Assembly (NCBI RefSeq): GCF_000981225.1
Contig: NZ_LAJC01000050.1
Coordinates: forward strand, 1-44,231
Direction of reading: 5' to 3'
DNA from: Allosalinactinospora lopnorensis
Lineage (GTDB): Bacteria > Actinomycetota > Actinomycetes > Streptosporangiales > Streptosporangiaceae
DNA: 44,231 nucleotides
The notes under the pieces were generated by a model. That model was not told where the DNA came from. It did no database searches and saw only the letters and a program-made list of their open reading frames with translations. A program made the translations under genes and the position numbers. Positions 26,611 through 35,197 of the stretch are shown here, piece after piece (the first letter of the stretch is position 1; each line of letters starts with the position of its first letter).

Positions 26611-27915
26611 TTACTCGTCGGTCTCGGCGTGCACCGAGCCCGGCGTCCCCTTGCCGTCGGTCTTGTGCGCCTCACCGGTTTCGCTGTGCTCCAGCCACTC
26701 CTCCCAGGAACGCTGGAAGAAACCCCAGCCGTTGTCGACCTCAAGCTCGCGGTCGGTGCCGTTGATGATGACCGGGTCGCCCATGAGTGATTCCTCGTAG
26801 AACCACTTGGCGTCGGAGGGCGCCATGTTGGTGCAGCCGTGGCTCTCGTTGGACTCGCCGAGCCGGTTGTTCCACGGCGCGGAGTGGGTGAACTCGCCGC
26901 TGTTGGAGATGCGGACGGCGTAGTCGACGTCCAGCTTGTAGTAGTCGGGGTGCCCCTTCGGGATGCCCACGGTCGCGGAGTCCATGACGAGGTGATCGTA
27001 CTTCTCCATCGTCAGGTGGACGCCGCTGGTAGTGGTGTAGACCTCCTTCGAGGCGTCACCGTTGCTGATCGGGAACTCCTTGATCTCCTCGCCGTCGCGC
27101 TCCACGACCATGGTGTGTTCCGAATCCTCGATCGTGCTGATCATCTCCCGGCCGACCTCGAAGTTCATCTGGTGGTTCCGGGTCCCGTAGACCCCCTCGC
27201 TGGCCTCGACCCCGGCCAGCCGCAGGTCGACGGTGATCTCCTGATTGGGCTCCCAGTAGTCCTTCGGCCGGAACACCGCCATCTGATCGCCGAACCAGTT
27301 GAAGGCCCCCTCCATCCCCTCCTCGGAGGTGACCTCGATGGCGTTCTCGACCTGCTTCTTGTTCTGCACCGGCAGGTCGAAGTTGACGATGACCGGCATC
27401 CCCACACCGACGGTGTCGCCACTGGTCGGGAAGTTGGACTCCAGCTCCAGCCGTTGGCCGTCGGTGGCCGGCAGCGTGCTGAACTTGCTGACAGCCTCCG
27501 AATCCTCGCCGTTCTCGTTCTGAACGGTCGCGGTGACCGTGACATCGGCTCCCGGGAAGAGGGTCCAGTCGCTGAGCCAGACGTTCTCCTCTTCGTTGAG
27601 CGTCCCGGTCATGCCGGTGGCGTCCTCGTCGCCCTGTTCCCCTTCGTCCGGCACCTCGCCGCCGGTCTGCTCCACGTCGACGTTGGTAATGGTGGCGTCC
27701 CCGGCGTCGACGGTGATCGGCAGGTTCGGTTTGATGTCCTCGGCACCGTCCTCCGGCGAGATGTCGACCGCGACCGGCTCCCCATCGTCACCGCCGGCTC
27801 CAGCGGGGTCCGCGTCGCCGGCCCCGGAGCATGCAGCGGTCAGGACGAGAGTCAGGGTCGCCAGCCCGGCACCCAGATGACGAGAGGCCAAGGGAAATAC
27901 GCTGCTGCCCTTCAC
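26611..27915 (-). CDS. ldt: L,D-transpeptidase lipoprotein (LdtMt2-like)
   Basis: A 434-aa cell-wall cross-linking enzyme that forms 3-3 links in peptidoglycan. The signal peptide ends in a lipobox (LTAAC), so it is anchored as a lipoprotein. Residues about 45-290 form Ig-like domains (DISPEDGAEDIKPNLPITVD; PTSGDTVGVGMPVIVNFD). The YkuD domain follows, with catalytic Cys361 in SHGCTNM and the typical DAKWFYEESLMGDPVIINGT. GTG 27915 is chosen because GGAGG lies 8 nt upstream and the signal peptide starts there; the upstream extension is not conserved. It lies between the two halves of the respiratory gene set, on the same strand as ctaCDF, but 250 nt apart and with its own leader. Confidence 0.9.
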   Translation of the reverse strand: MKGSSVFPLASRHLGAGLATLTLVLTAACSGAGDADPAGAGGDDGEPVAVDISPEDGAEDIKPNLPITVDAGDATITNVDVEQTGGEVPDEGEQGDEDATGMTGTLNEEENVWLSDWTLFPGADVTVTATVQNENGEDSEAVSKFSTLPATDGQRLELESNFPTSGDTVGVGMPVIVNFDLPVQNKKQVENAIEVTSEEGMEGAFNWFGDQMAVFRPKDYWEPNQEITVDLRLAGVEASEGVYGTRNHQMNFEVGREMISTIEDSEHTMVVERDGEEIKEFPISNGDASKEVYTTTSGVHLTMEKYDHLVMDSATVGIPKGHPDYYKLDVDYAVRISNSGEFTHSAPWNNRLGESNESHGCTNMAPSDAKWFYEESLMGDPVIINGTDRELEVDNGWGFFQRSWEEWLEHSETGEAHKTDGKGTPGSVHAETDE

Positions 27916-28074
27916 GCGTGCAACCTCCAGCGTCCAGCTCGACCTACCAGCACGTGTTTCCTGCAGGTGTTCCCTATTGGACGCGTGGCCGAGCGGAAAA
28001 GTTTCGAAAAGTACGACAAGAGCGGCCGAATAAGGAGAGATCCCGGCAAGGGGGGCGGGCCGCACCAAAAGAAT

Positions 28075-28123
28075 ACCCTGGCCTATTGGTGATCTCATCA
28101 CGAAATCCCCGACAGGCCAGGGT
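28075..28123. terminator. inverted repeat between ctaF and ldt
   Basis: ACCCTGGCCT (28075-28084) pairs with AGGCCAGGGT (28114-28123). The 29-nt loop itself contains a small stem, GTGAT with ATCAC. It lies 45 nt past the ctaF stop and could end the ctaCDF transcript, or fold in the ldt leader. The role is not certain. Confidence 0.45.
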
Positions 28124-28167
28124 TGACTTGGTAACGGACAGTGTGGGCCAGCCCACGGCTCCGGTCT

Positions 28168-28593
28168 TTAGTGCTGGAATTCCCGACGGTAGTACTCGAA
28201 TACCCAGCCGATAGCCGTCAGGATCACGGCGAACATACCGATGAACACCATCCACCAGCCGATGGCCACGCCAAACGCGGTAAAGGCCACGGCAAATGCG
28301 GTGAACAGCGGCCACCAGCTGTGCGGGCTGAAGAAGCCGTATTCACCGGCGTTCTCCGGGATCTCGCCGTCAAGGCGTTCCTCCGGAGCCGGACCGTGGT
28401 AGCGCTCGCTGCGCCGGGCCGCCTGCCAGAGCCAGAACCCGATCATCCAACCGAAACCGATGGAGACGATCAGGGCGACGGTGCCGGTCCACTCGATCGA
28501 TCCGAGGTCCGTCCACGCCCAGTAGGCGTAAAGGGCGGCGACGAGACCGAAGAAGGTCGAAGTGCCCATAAACAGGTATGCCTGCATCTTCAT
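28168..28593 (-). CDS. ctaF: actinobacterial cytochrome c oxidase subunit IV
   Basis: A 141-aa membrane protein of the CtaF family, specific to actinobacteria. It has four hydrophobic segments: FMGTSTFFGLVAALYAYWAW, GTVALIVSIGFGWMIGFWLW, and two in SWWPLFTAFAVAFTAFGVAI and WWMVFIGMFAVILTAIGWVF. The central loop RRSERYHGPAPEERLDGEIP and GEYGFFSPHSWWP are family hallmarks. It follows ctaD by 15 nt, so it belongs to ctaC-ctaD-ctaF. Confidence 0.95.
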   Translation of the reverse strand: MKMQAYLFMGTSTFFGLVAALYAYWAWTDLGSIEWTGTVALIVSIGFGWMIGFWLWQAARRSERYHGPAPEERLDGEIPENAGEYGFFSPHSWWPLFTAFAVAFTAFGVAIGWWMVFIGMFAVILTAIGWVFEYYRREFQH

Positions 28594-28608
28594 GGTGAGC
28601 TCCCCCGC

Positions 28609-30285
28609 CTACTTCGTGCTCATCGGTCGGACTACCGCTCCGGGAGCGGCGGCGTGCGGGTTGTGCAGGTCAAAGGCAGGACGCTCCGACCGGATCCGCG
28701 GCATCGACGTGAAGTTGTGCCGCGGCGGCGGGCAGGAGGTCGCCCATTCCAGCGAGCACCCGTACTCCCACGGGTCGTCCACCTCGACCTTGGGGGCGTT
28801 CTTGTGGGTGACCCACACGTTCCAGAAGAAGATCAGGGTCGACGCCCCCAGGACGAACGAACTGATCGACGAGAGCTGGTTCATCTGCGTGAAGCCGTCT
28901 TCGGGCAGGTAGTCCGCGTAGCGGCGCGGGAAGCCCGCGGCACCCAGCCAGTGCTGCACCAGGAACGTGCCGTGGAAACCGAAGAACAGCAGCCAGAAGT
29001 GGATCTTGCCGAGCCTCTCGTCGAGCAGTTTCCCGGTGAACTTGGGCCACCAGAAGTAGAACCCGGCGAACATCGCGAAGACCACGGTGCCGAACACCAC
29101 GTAGTGGAAGTGCGCCACCACGAAGTAGCTGTCGGTCACGTGGAAGTCGATCGGCGGCGACGCCAACAGCACGCCGGTAAGCCCGCCGAACAGGAATGTG
29201 ACCAGGAAGCCGATCGAGAACAGCATCGGTGTGGCGAAGACGAGCTGCCCGCGCCACATCGTGCCGACCCAGTTGAAGAACTTCACACCGGTCGGAACCG
29301 CGATGAGGAAGGTCATGAACGAGAAGAACGGCAGCAGCACCGCACCGGTCGGGAACATGTGGTGCGCCCAGACCGTCACCGAGAGGCCGGCGATGGCGAT
29401 CGTCGCCCCTACCAGACTCTTGTAGCCGAAGATCGGCTTGCGGCTGAACACCGGCAGGACCTCGGTCACGATACCGAAGAACGGCAGCGCGATGATGTAC
29501 ACCTCGGGGTGGCCGAAGAACCAGAACAGGTGCTGCCAGAGGATGGGGCCGCCGTGTTCGGGGTTGAAGACCTGGGTGCCCAGCATCCGGTCGGTTCCCA
29601 GGGCGATCAGGGCGGCGGTCAGCACCGGGAACGCGATCAGCACGAGAACACTGGTCAGCAAGGTGTTCCAGGAGAAGATCGACATCCGGAACATGGTCAT
29701 GCCGGGTGCCCGCATGCACAGGCCGGTCGTGATGAAGTTGACCGCACCGAGGATGGTGCCCAGACCGCTGACGATCAGGCCGATGATCCAGAGGTCACCG
29801 CCCATGCCCGGGGAGCGGACCGCGTCGGACAGCGGGGTGTAGGCGAACCAGCCGAAGCTCGCCGCGCCTCCCGGGGTGAGGAAGCCGGCCACGACGATCA
29901 GGCCGCCGAAGAGGAACAGGTAGTAGGAGAACAGGTTGACCCTCGGGAACGCCACATCGGGCGCCCCGATCTGCAGCGGCATGATGATGTTCGAGAACCC
30001 GATGAACAGGGGGGTCGCGAACAGCAGCAGCATGATGGTGCCGTGCATGGTGAACAGCTGGTTGAACTGTTCGTGCGTCATGACCTGCATTCCCGGAGCG
30101 AAGAGCTCAAGGCGGATGAGCAGCGCCATGATCCCCGCGAACAGGAAGAAGCCGAACGAGGTGAGCAGGTACATGTACCCGATCACCTTGTGGTCGGTCG
30201 ACGTCAGCCAGTTGACGATGACCGACCCTTGGCGTACGGGCCTGGATGGGGCCGCGACGCGGGTCTGGGTTTCCGTCGTCGTCAT
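28609..30285 (-). CDS. ctaD: cytochrome c oxidase subunit I
   Basis: The 558-aa catalytic subunit with haem a, haem a3 and CuB and twelve transmembrane helices. Key motifs: [15 protein letters not shown] (CuB His and the cross-linked Tyr region), [10 protein letters not shown] (two CuB His), and [16 protein letters not shown] (haem a3 and a ligands). The start ATG overlaps the ctaC stop by one base (TGATG), so translation is coupled. It is intact and full length. Confidence 0.97.
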   Translation of the reverse strand: MTTTETQTRVAAPSRPVRQGSVIVNWLTSTDHKVIGYMYLLTSFGFFLFAGIMALLIRLELFAPGMQVMTHEQFNQLFTMHGTIMLLLFATPLFIGFSNIIMPLQIGAPDVAFPRVNLFSYYLFLFGGLIVVAGFLTPGGAASFGWFAYTPLSDAVRSPGMGGDLWIIGLIVSGLGTILGAVNFITTGLCMRAPGMTMFRMSIFSWNTLLTSVLVLIAFPVLTAALIALGTDRMLGTQVFNPEHGGPILWQHLFWFFGHPEVYIIALPFFGIVTEVLPVFSRKPIFGYKSLVGATIAIAGLSVTVWAHHMFPTGAVLLPFFSFMTFLIAVPTGVKFFNWVGTMWRGQLVFATPMLFSIGFLVTFLFGGLTGVLLASPPIDFHVTDSYFVVAHFHYVVFGTVVFAMFAGFYFWWPKFTGKLLDERLGKIHFWLLFFGFHGTFLVQHWLGAAGFPRRYADYLPEDGFTQMNQLSSISSFVLGASTLIFFWNVWVTHKNAPKVEVDDPWEYGCSLEWATSCPPPRHNFTSMPRIRSERPAFDLHNPHAAAPGAVVRPMSTK

Positions 30286-31205
30286 CAGTCCCGTGCCTCC
30301 TCATTGGCATCAGCGGCGGCGTCGGCCTCGGCGTCCTCCTCGCGAGCCTGCGGCTGCCCTCCTTCGCCGGCTTCCTCCACCGGCCCCGCTTCCTCCTCCG
30401 GATCGGCCGGGGCCCGCGCCTCCTGCTCGGCGGCCCAGGCGGCGTAGTCGTCCTGCTCCATGACCTCGACGTCGAACAGCATGCGGGCGTGGTCGACGCC
30501 GCAGAGCTCGGCGCACCGGCCCTCGTACTCGCCGGCGGTCCCCTCGTTCACCCTGACCTGGAACTGGTTGTCCTGGCCGGGGATGACGTCGAGCTTGAAG
30601 GTGAACGCCGGGATCCAGAAGGAGTGGATGACGTCGGGAGACGTCAGGTCGAAGTGCACGACCGACCCCTCGGGGATGACGAGCGTGGGAACGTCCCCGG
30701 GGGTGCCCACGGTGGAGAACTGGGTCTCGCCGCCGTTCTCACGCTTGTCGTCCAGGTAGTTGAACTTCCAGCTCCACTGGAAGGCGACGACCTCGATGTC
30801 GACATCGGCCGGCTCGTCGGTCTCCAACAGATAGGTCTGGTCTCGCGCGGTGAAGTAGAACAGGACCGCGATGATGACGATCGGCAGGACGGTGTAGAGC
30901 GCCTCGATGGGCATGTTGTAGCGCACCTGCGGCGGAAGCTGCTCGGAGCGCTTGCGGTGGAAGATGACCGACCAGATGATCAATCCCCACACGAGAATGC
31001 CGACCGCGAACGCCGCCACCCACGAACCTTGCCAGAGCGCGAGGACACGCTCGCCCTGTTCGGTGATCGGCTCCGGCACACCCAAACGAGCGAGCTCGTT
31101 CGACGCACAGCCGGTCGCGGCTAGCCCCAGCACGGCGAGCGCGGCGCCGCGTGGTGCCCATCGGCGCAGCGCGGAGCGCCGATTCCTATGGCGGGTCGGA
31201 ATCAC
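30285..31205 (-). CDS. ctaC: cytochrome c oxidase subunit II
   Basis: A 306-aa lipoprotein-type subunit II carrying the CuA centre. The signal region ends in a lipobox (LAATGC), followed by two transmembrane helices ([20 protein letters not shown] and [16 protein letters not shown]) and the cupredoxin domain. The CuA motif is [12 protein letters not shown] near residue 245. The last 50 residues are a disordered acidic Ala/Glu tail. GTG 31205 has GGGAAGG about 6 nt upstream and gives a normal signal peptide; the longer frame to 31283 is less likely. In the supercomplex it receives electrons from QcrC. Confidence 0.95.
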   Translation of the reverse strand: MIPTRHRNRRSALRRWAPRGAALAVLGLAATGCASNELARLGVPEPITEQGERVLALWQGSWVAAFAVGILVWGLIIWSVIFHRKRSEQLPPQVRYNMPIEALYTVLPIVIIAVLFYFTARDQTYLLETDEPADVDIEVVAFQWSWKFNYLDDKRENGGETQFSTVGTPGDVPTLVIPEGSVVHFDLTSPDVIHSFWIPAFTFKLDVIPGQDNQFQVRVNEGTAGEYEGRCAELCGVDHARMLFDVEVMEQDDYAAWAAEQEARAPADPEEEAGPVEEAGEGGQPQAREEDAEADAAADANEEARD

Positions 31206-31618
31206 GGATTGCCTTCCCAGCGGTGAAGCCCGCGCTTCACGCGCGAGCAGGTCGTATATCCGAAGCTTGTCAACGGGCAACATTATCGCGAACCGCTGGA
31301 GGCCCGGTTCCCGGGGATGCCTGGTCAGCGTGTTGCTTCACGCTCATTCGCCGGAGTACGGGGCGGGGGGCACGGCGAGGGCTCCCACTCCCCTCCCGAT
31401 GAGGCGCTACGCCGGCAACGCCGACCTTCGTCGGGTTCGCCCATGTCGTCCGTTCCGCTGCGAGGGCGGTCCCGCGGTCCGGCAGCACCGCGGGACCGCC
31501 CTCTACAAGCGGACTAAGGCGAGCGTATCGCTGGTTTCGCGGTGCCGTTCACCGGGTGCCGGTTAGCCATCCGGATGGGTAAAGAATGGAGTACGAGCCA
31601 GATAGGTGAGGAGAGCCA
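31206..31618. other. 413-bp divergent region between ctaC and tusA
   Basis: No convincing gene is visible. The main feature is a 17-bp perfect stem at 31462-31503. The remainder is GC-rich with no clear promoter; the divergent ctaCDF and tusA promoters should be here. Confidence 0.45.
31462..31503. repeat. 17-bp perfect hairpin in a divergent promoter region
   Basis: 31462-31478 pairs perfectly with 31487-31503 around an 8-nt loop. It has the strength of a terminator, but both flanking genes point away from it. It could end a small untranslated RNA, act as an insulator, or bind a dimeric protein. Confidence 0.6.
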
Positions 31619-31855
31619 GTGCCGGAGCAGCCGCTGCTGACCATCGAGGCGATCGGCCGGAAGTGCCCGATTCCGATCATCATGCTCGCCGGGCGTATCC
31701 AGGAGGTTCCGATCGGTTCTGTCATCGCCGTCACAGCCGACGACCCCGCGGCCAAGACCGATATCCCCTCGTGGTGCCGGATGAAGATGCAGGAGTTCGT
31801 GGCGGAGGTCCCCTTGGCGCGGGGCAGCGCGTTCCACATCCGGCGCACGTACTAA
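31619..31855 (+). CDS. TusA/SirA-family sulfur carrier protein
   Basis: A 78-aa TusA-like protein: the motif RKCPIPII holds the sulfur-carrying Cys16, followed by the typical GSVIAVTADDPAAKTDIPSW. Such proteins pass persulfide sulfur to tRNA thiolation, molybdenum cofactor or other sulfur pathways. GTG 31619 has GAGGAG about 7 nt upstream. It stands alone, divergent from ctaC and convergent with rpsD. Its partner is unknown. Confidence 0.9.
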   Translation: MPEQPLLTIEAIGRKCPIPIIMLAGRIQEVPIGSVIAVTADDPAAKTDIPSWCRMKMQEFVAEVPLARGSAFHIRRTY

Positions 31856-31887
31856 CGGCGCGGACTGCTCCGAACCCGGCCGGCACG

Positions 31888-31931
31888 GCCGAGGGGCGCG
31901 GCCGCCGTCGACGGCGGCCGCGCCCCTCGGC
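31888..31931. terminator. 44-nt perfect palindrome between tusA and rpsD
   Basis: 31888-31909 is the exact reverse complement of 31910-31931, a 22-bp GC-rich stem before loop constraints. It lies between convergent stops (31855 and 31949) and should end both transcripts. Confidence 0.75.
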
Positions 31932-31948
31932 GCGAAACCCGGGGGTTC

Positions 31949-32560
31949 CTAGCGCGCGTAGAACTCGACGACGAGCTGCTCGTCGAACGGCACCGGGACC
32001 TGTTCACGCTTGGGACGGTCGACGACCGCGATGCGCAGGTCCTTGTGGCTCACGGCGAGGTAGCCGGCGATCTTCTCGTCGGCGTGCACACCCTCGGCGG
32101 CCTCGACGAAGGGGACCATGTTCCGGGACTTCTCCTGGACTCCGATGACCTGCCCCGGCTTCACACGGTAGGAGGGGATGTCGACCTTCTTGCCGTCCAC
32201 CGTGATGTGGCCGTGGTTGACATACTGCCGCGCGGCATAGACCGACGGCGCGAGACCGGCCCGCAGAACGACCGTGACGAGCCGGAGCTCCAGCTCGGCG
32301 ATCATCTCCTCACCAGTACGCCCGGAGCGCTTCTTGGCGTTCTCGTAGATCCGCAGAAGCTGCTTCTCCGACACGTCGTAGTACCAGCGCATCTTCTGCT
32401 TCTCGGCCTGCCGGACGGCGAAGTCGCTCGTGGAGCGGCGAACGCGGCGGCCGTGCTCACCCGGGGGGTAGGGCCGCTTCTCGAAGTAGCTGACCGCCTT
32501 ACGGGTCAGCGGGGTACCGGCGCGCCGGGACAACCGCACCTTTGGTCCGGTGTAGCGCAT
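31949..32560 (-). CDS. rpsD: 30S ribosomal protein S4, cysteine-free form
   Basis: S4 binds 16S rRNA first during 30S assembly. This 203-aa protein has the full S4 fold, with RPYPPGEHG, LRIYENAKKRSGRTGEEMIA, and the S4 RNA-binding domain ARQYVNHGHITVDGKKVDIP. It ends EQLVVEFYAR. The N-terminus (MRYTGPKVRLSRRAGTPLT) lacks the zinc-binding cysteines found in many S4 proteins, so it is the zinc-independent type. ATG 32560 has GGAGG 7 nt upstream. It lies alone, away from the alpha-operon genes. A -10-like TAGGAT at 32600-32605 overlaps an iron box shared with the divergent gene. Confidence 0.96.
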   Translation of the reverse strand: MRYTGPKVRLSRRAGTPLTRKAVSYFEKRPYPPGEHGRRVRRSTSDFAVRQAEKQKMRWYYDVSEKQLLRIYENAKKRSGRTGEEMIAELELRLVTVVLRAGLAPSVYAARQYVNHGHITVDGKKVDIPSYRVKPGQVIGVQEKSRNMVPFVEAAEGVHADEKIAGYLAVSHKDLRIAVVDRPKREQVPVPFDEQLVVEFYAR

Positions 32561-32599
32561 TGATAGTCCTCCGTCTTTGAGTCTCTTGAAAAATCGGGA

Positions 32600-32605
32600 A
32601 TCCTA
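32600..32605 (-). promoter_or_regulatory. candidate -10 of rpsD
   Basis: TAGGAT on the minus strand, 40 nt from the rpsD start codon. It shares bases 32603-32605 with the iron box, so a bound repressor would probably cover it. Confidence 0.4.
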
Positions 32606-32621
32606 GGTAAGGCTTGCCTAA
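32603..32621. promoter_or_regulatory. DtxR/IdeR-type iron box
   Basis: CTAGGTAAGGCTTGCCTAA matches 15 of 19 positions of the iron-box consensus TTAGGTTAGGCTAACCTAA, and two of the four differences are A/T exchanges. It lies 14 nt upstream of the DUF2470 gene, overlapping its likely promoter. Fe(II)-loaded IdeR/DmdR would repress that gene in iron-replete cells. Confidence 0.75.
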
Positions 32622-32635
32622 GTCTAGGAGGTGTC

Positions 32636-33412
32636 ATGCGACAGCCCAGCCCGTCCACGATCGAACGGATCCGCTCCCTTGCCTCCACGGCGACCCCCAC
32701 CATGGCGGCATTGGCCGATGAACCCGGCACGCGTTTCAGCGTGCGCGGGGCGGTCGAGCATGCCGGCCGCGTGGTTCTGATGATCGATGCCGGTCATCCG
32801 CTGCACGAAGTGTTACGGACGACCCGGCACGGAACCGCCGACCTCGCAATCGGCGTCGATCTGTCCGCGCTGCGGCACGTGGGTCACACCCCTACTGTAC
32901 GCGCTCGGTTGTGGTGCGAAGGCTGGATATCGGTCGTGCCCGCCGGTGAACGCCACGACGCGGCCCTGGCCGTGTGGAAGCGCGAGCCCGACAAGGAACT
33001 GCTCGCCGCGGTCGACGGCTCCGCGGCCGACGCCCCCTTGCTCGCACGGGTCGAACCCGCGAGCGTGATCTACCACACCTACGACGCCGCGGGAATCATC
33101 GACGGCGCCGACTTCCGCGCCGCCGCGCCGCACCCGCTGACCGGGCCGGCCGAGCGCATCCTGCACCACGTCAACGACTGTCACCGCGATGAGCTGAGCG
33201 CGTCACTGCGGCGACTGCCCGATGCGCCCCAGGGGGCGGCATGGATCTGGGAACTCGACTGCCACGGCGTGACGCTGTGGGTGAATCCGATCGACGGCGA
33301 CCACCCGACCCTGGCCCGGGTACCGTGGAGCGCCCCCGCCACCGCTCCCTGCCAGCTCGAACGCGCACTGCACGACCTCATGGCGCACCACGATCCCGCT
33401 ACCCGCCCCTGA
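32636..33412 (+). CDS. DUF2470 / haem-utilisation-like (HugZ-fold) protein
   Basis: A 258-aa protein in two parts. Residues about 10-160 resemble the split-barrel pyridoxamine-phosphate-oxidase/HugZ fold (SIERIRSLA-like helix, FSVRGAVEHAGRVVLMID, LWCEGWISVVP). Residues about 165-255 are DUF2470 (AERILHHVNDCHRDELSASL and the C-terminal VPWSAPATAPCQLERALHDL), a module seen in haem-iron utilisation proteins. The iron box right upstream, and AGGAGG just before ATG 32636, support an iron-starvation role such as haem handling. No haem-binding residue can be assigned with confidence. Confidence 0.8.
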   Translation: MRQPSPSTIERIRSLASTATPTMAALADEPGTRFSVRGAVEHAGRVVLMIDAGHPLHEVLRTTRHGTADLAIGVDLSALRHVGHTPTVRARLWCEGWISVVPAGERHDAALAVWKREPDKELLAAVDGSAADAPLLARVEPASVIYHTYDAAGIIDGADFRAAAPHPLTGPAERILHHVNDCHRDELSASLRRLPDAPQGAAWIWELDCHGVTLWVNPIDGDHPTLARVPWSAPATAPCQLERALHDLMAHHDPATRP

Positions 33413-33420
33413 CAGAAGCC

Positions 33421-33452
33421 GAGGCCCCGCCGGCGCGGGCCGGCAGGGCCTC
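33421..33452. terminator. bidirectional hairpin between the DUF2470 gene and adoK
   Basis: 33421-33434 pairs with 33439-33452 with a single C-A mismatch and a 4-nt loop. It lies between convergent stops. Confidence 0.6.
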
Positions 33453-33472
33453 TCTCGGCGAGCGCGGACGGC

Positions 33473-34444
33473 TCACAGATGCGGCTGGACCTCGTTGGCG
33501 CTCTCGGCGCCATACGAGCGGGTGATCTTCTCCAGCAGGCTCTCCTTGCTCAGCTCGTACTCCTGCGGGCCGTCGACCTCCAGGCAGTGGACGGCCGTCG
33601 CGTTACCGACCTGGGCCGCGCGCTCCATCGTCAGTCCCCAGGACAGAGCCGCCAGGAACCCGGCGCGGAAGGCGTCACCGCTGCCCGTGGGGTCCACCTT
33701 CTTGTCGACCGCGGCCGCGGGAACCTGGAGCGACGGCTCGCCCTTGCGGTCGATCCGGACGCCCTTGCCACCGAGCGTGGTGATGCGCGTACCCACCCGG
33801 CCGAGGATCTCGTCCTCGCTCCAGCCGGTCTTCTGCTCGGAGAGCGCCTTCTCGTACTCGTTGGTGAACAGGTAGGTGGCGCTGTCGATCAGACCGCGGA
33901 CCGCGCCGCCGTCCATGCGGGCCAGCTGCTGGGAGGGGTCGGCCGCGAACGAGATGCCGCGCTCGCGGCATTCGTTGCTGTGCCGCACCATCGCCTCAGG
34001 GTCGTTGGCGCCGATCAGCACCAGGTCCAGGCCGCCGTTCTCCTCGGCGATCGGCCCGAGCTCGATGTTGCGGGCCTCTGACATGGCGCCCGCGTAGAAC
34101 GATGCGATCTGGTTGTGATCGCGGTCGGTGGTGCAGACGAAGCGCGCGGTGTGCCGCAGCTCGGAGATGTGCACGCCGGATGTGTCCACGTTGTGGCGCT
34201 CCAGCCAGGACCGGTACTCCGCGAAGTCGGCGCCCGCCGCGCCGACGAGGAGGGACCGCAGACCGAGGCGCCCCATGGCGAAGCAGATGTTCGGGGCGAC
34301 ACCGCCGCGCCGCACTTCCAGCTCGTCGACCAGGAACGACAACGAGACCTGCTCAACCTGGTCCGCGACGATCTGCTCGGCGAACCGTCCCTCGAAGGAC
34401 ATTAGGTGATCGGTGGCGATGGATCCGGTAACCGCGATGCGCAC
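33473..34444 (-). CDS. adoK: PfkB-family adenosine kinase
   Basis: A 323-aa PfkB kinase very like M. tuberculosis AdoK (Rv2202c): it shares IAVTGSIATDHLM, VSLSFLVDELEVRRGG, VGAAGADFAEYRSWL, ARFVCTTD, FYAGAMSEARNIEL, LIGANDPEAM, AADPSQQLARM and the signature DPTGSGDAFRAGF with the catalytic Asp. It phosphorylates adenosine to AMP in purine salvage. GTG 34444 has GGGAG about 9 nt upstream, and homology starts directly after it. It follows erpA on the same strand but a terminator lies between them, so it has its own transcript. The order adoK, erpA, glycerate kinase matches mycobacteria. Confidence 0.9.
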   Translation of the reverse strand: MRIAVTGSIATDHLMSFEGRFAEQIVADQVEQVSLSFLVDELEVRRGGVAPNICFAMGRLGLRSLLVGAAGADFAEYRSWLERHNVDTSGVHISELRHTARFVCTTDRDHNQIASFYAGAMSEARNIELGPIAEENGGLDLVLIGANDPEAMVRHSNECRERGISFAADPSQQLARMDGGAVRGLIDSATYLFTNEYEKALSEQKTGWSEDEILGRVGTRITTLGGKGVRIDRKGEPSLQVPAAAVDKKVDPTGSGDAFRAGFLAALSWGLTMERAAQVGNATAVHCLEVDGPQEYELSKESLLEKITRSYGAESANEVQPHL

Positions 34445-34581
34445 TGCGGGGGGCTCCCTTGAGTCGGTTTCTGGACGAGCCTCAAGAGTACCCAGCGGCG
34501 GTGGAGGCACCAGAGGGCGCCCTCCCCATTTCCAGCGCCGTAACCACGAAAAACGCTGTTGACGTGGTAAAACATGACGCG

Positions 34582-34609
34582 GGCCCGTGCGGTGCGTACC
34601 ACACGGGCC
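34582..34609 (-). terminator. hairpin between erpA and adoK
   Basis: GGCCCGTG (34582-34589) pairs with CACGGGCC (34602-34609), extended inward by GGT with ACC. It lies 55 nt beyond the erpA stop. Confidence 0.55.
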
Positions 34610-34663
34610 TGACACGTCGCCGCGGAAGCCGAAACACCGGTGACGGTGCTGCTTCCGGTAGTT

Positions 34664-35014
34664 CTAGTTGAAGGAATCCCCGCAGGCGCAGGACCCGGTC
34701 GCGTTGGGATTGTCGATGGTGAAGCCCTGCTTCTCGATCGTGTCCACGAAGTCGATCGTGGCACCCACGAGGTAGGGGGCGCTCATCCGGTCGGTGACCA
34801 CCTCGACACCGCCGAACTCGGCCACCACATCGCCATCAAGCTCGCGCTCGTCGAAAAACAGCTGATACCGCAACCCCGAGCACCCACCCGGCTGGACGGC
34901 GACACGGAGCCGGAGGTCGTCCCGCCCCTCTTGTTCAAGGAGGCCCTTGACCTTGCTCGATGCCTCGTCAGTCAGGATGACCCCCTGCGCGGTGGCCTCG
35001 CTCTGAACCGTCAT
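34664..35014 (-). CDS. erpA: iron-sulfur cluster insertion protein ErpA
   Basis: An A-type carrier of 116 aa that delivers iron-sulfur clusters to client proteins. The three cluster cysteines are Cys45 (QPGGCSG), Cys109 and Cys111 (GSCACGDS). The fold motif LRLRVAVQPGG and GATIDFVDTIEKQGFTIDNP are typical. ATG 35014 follows GGAGG by about 8 nt. Its neighbourhood near Rieske and haem genes is the conserved actinobacterial one. Confidence 0.95.
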   Translation of the reverse strand: MTVQSEATAQGVILTDEASSKVKGLLEQEGRDDLRLRVAVQPGGCSGLRYQLFFDERELDGDVVAEFGGVEVVTDRMSAPYLVGATIDFVDTIEKQGFTIDNPNATGSCACGDSFN

Positions 35015-35197
35015 GTGCTAAATCCTCCAAAACGGGGTGCCGGCCGCCACTGCGGCCTGGTCGGGCGTCGGTCTCTCAACACCGAAGCCCCGCCCTTCAT
35101 TCCTGCCAGTAGCGGAACGCGCATTGGTGCTGCCCTCCAGACTAGGTCGTCCGGCCCGATGTCGCCATTACGCGCGGCGCCGGACACCGGGCTCCGG

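Noticed and set aside
31888-31931. 44-nt palindrome as a protein operator
   Set aside because: It lies between convergent stop codons, so a two-way terminator is the simpler reading.
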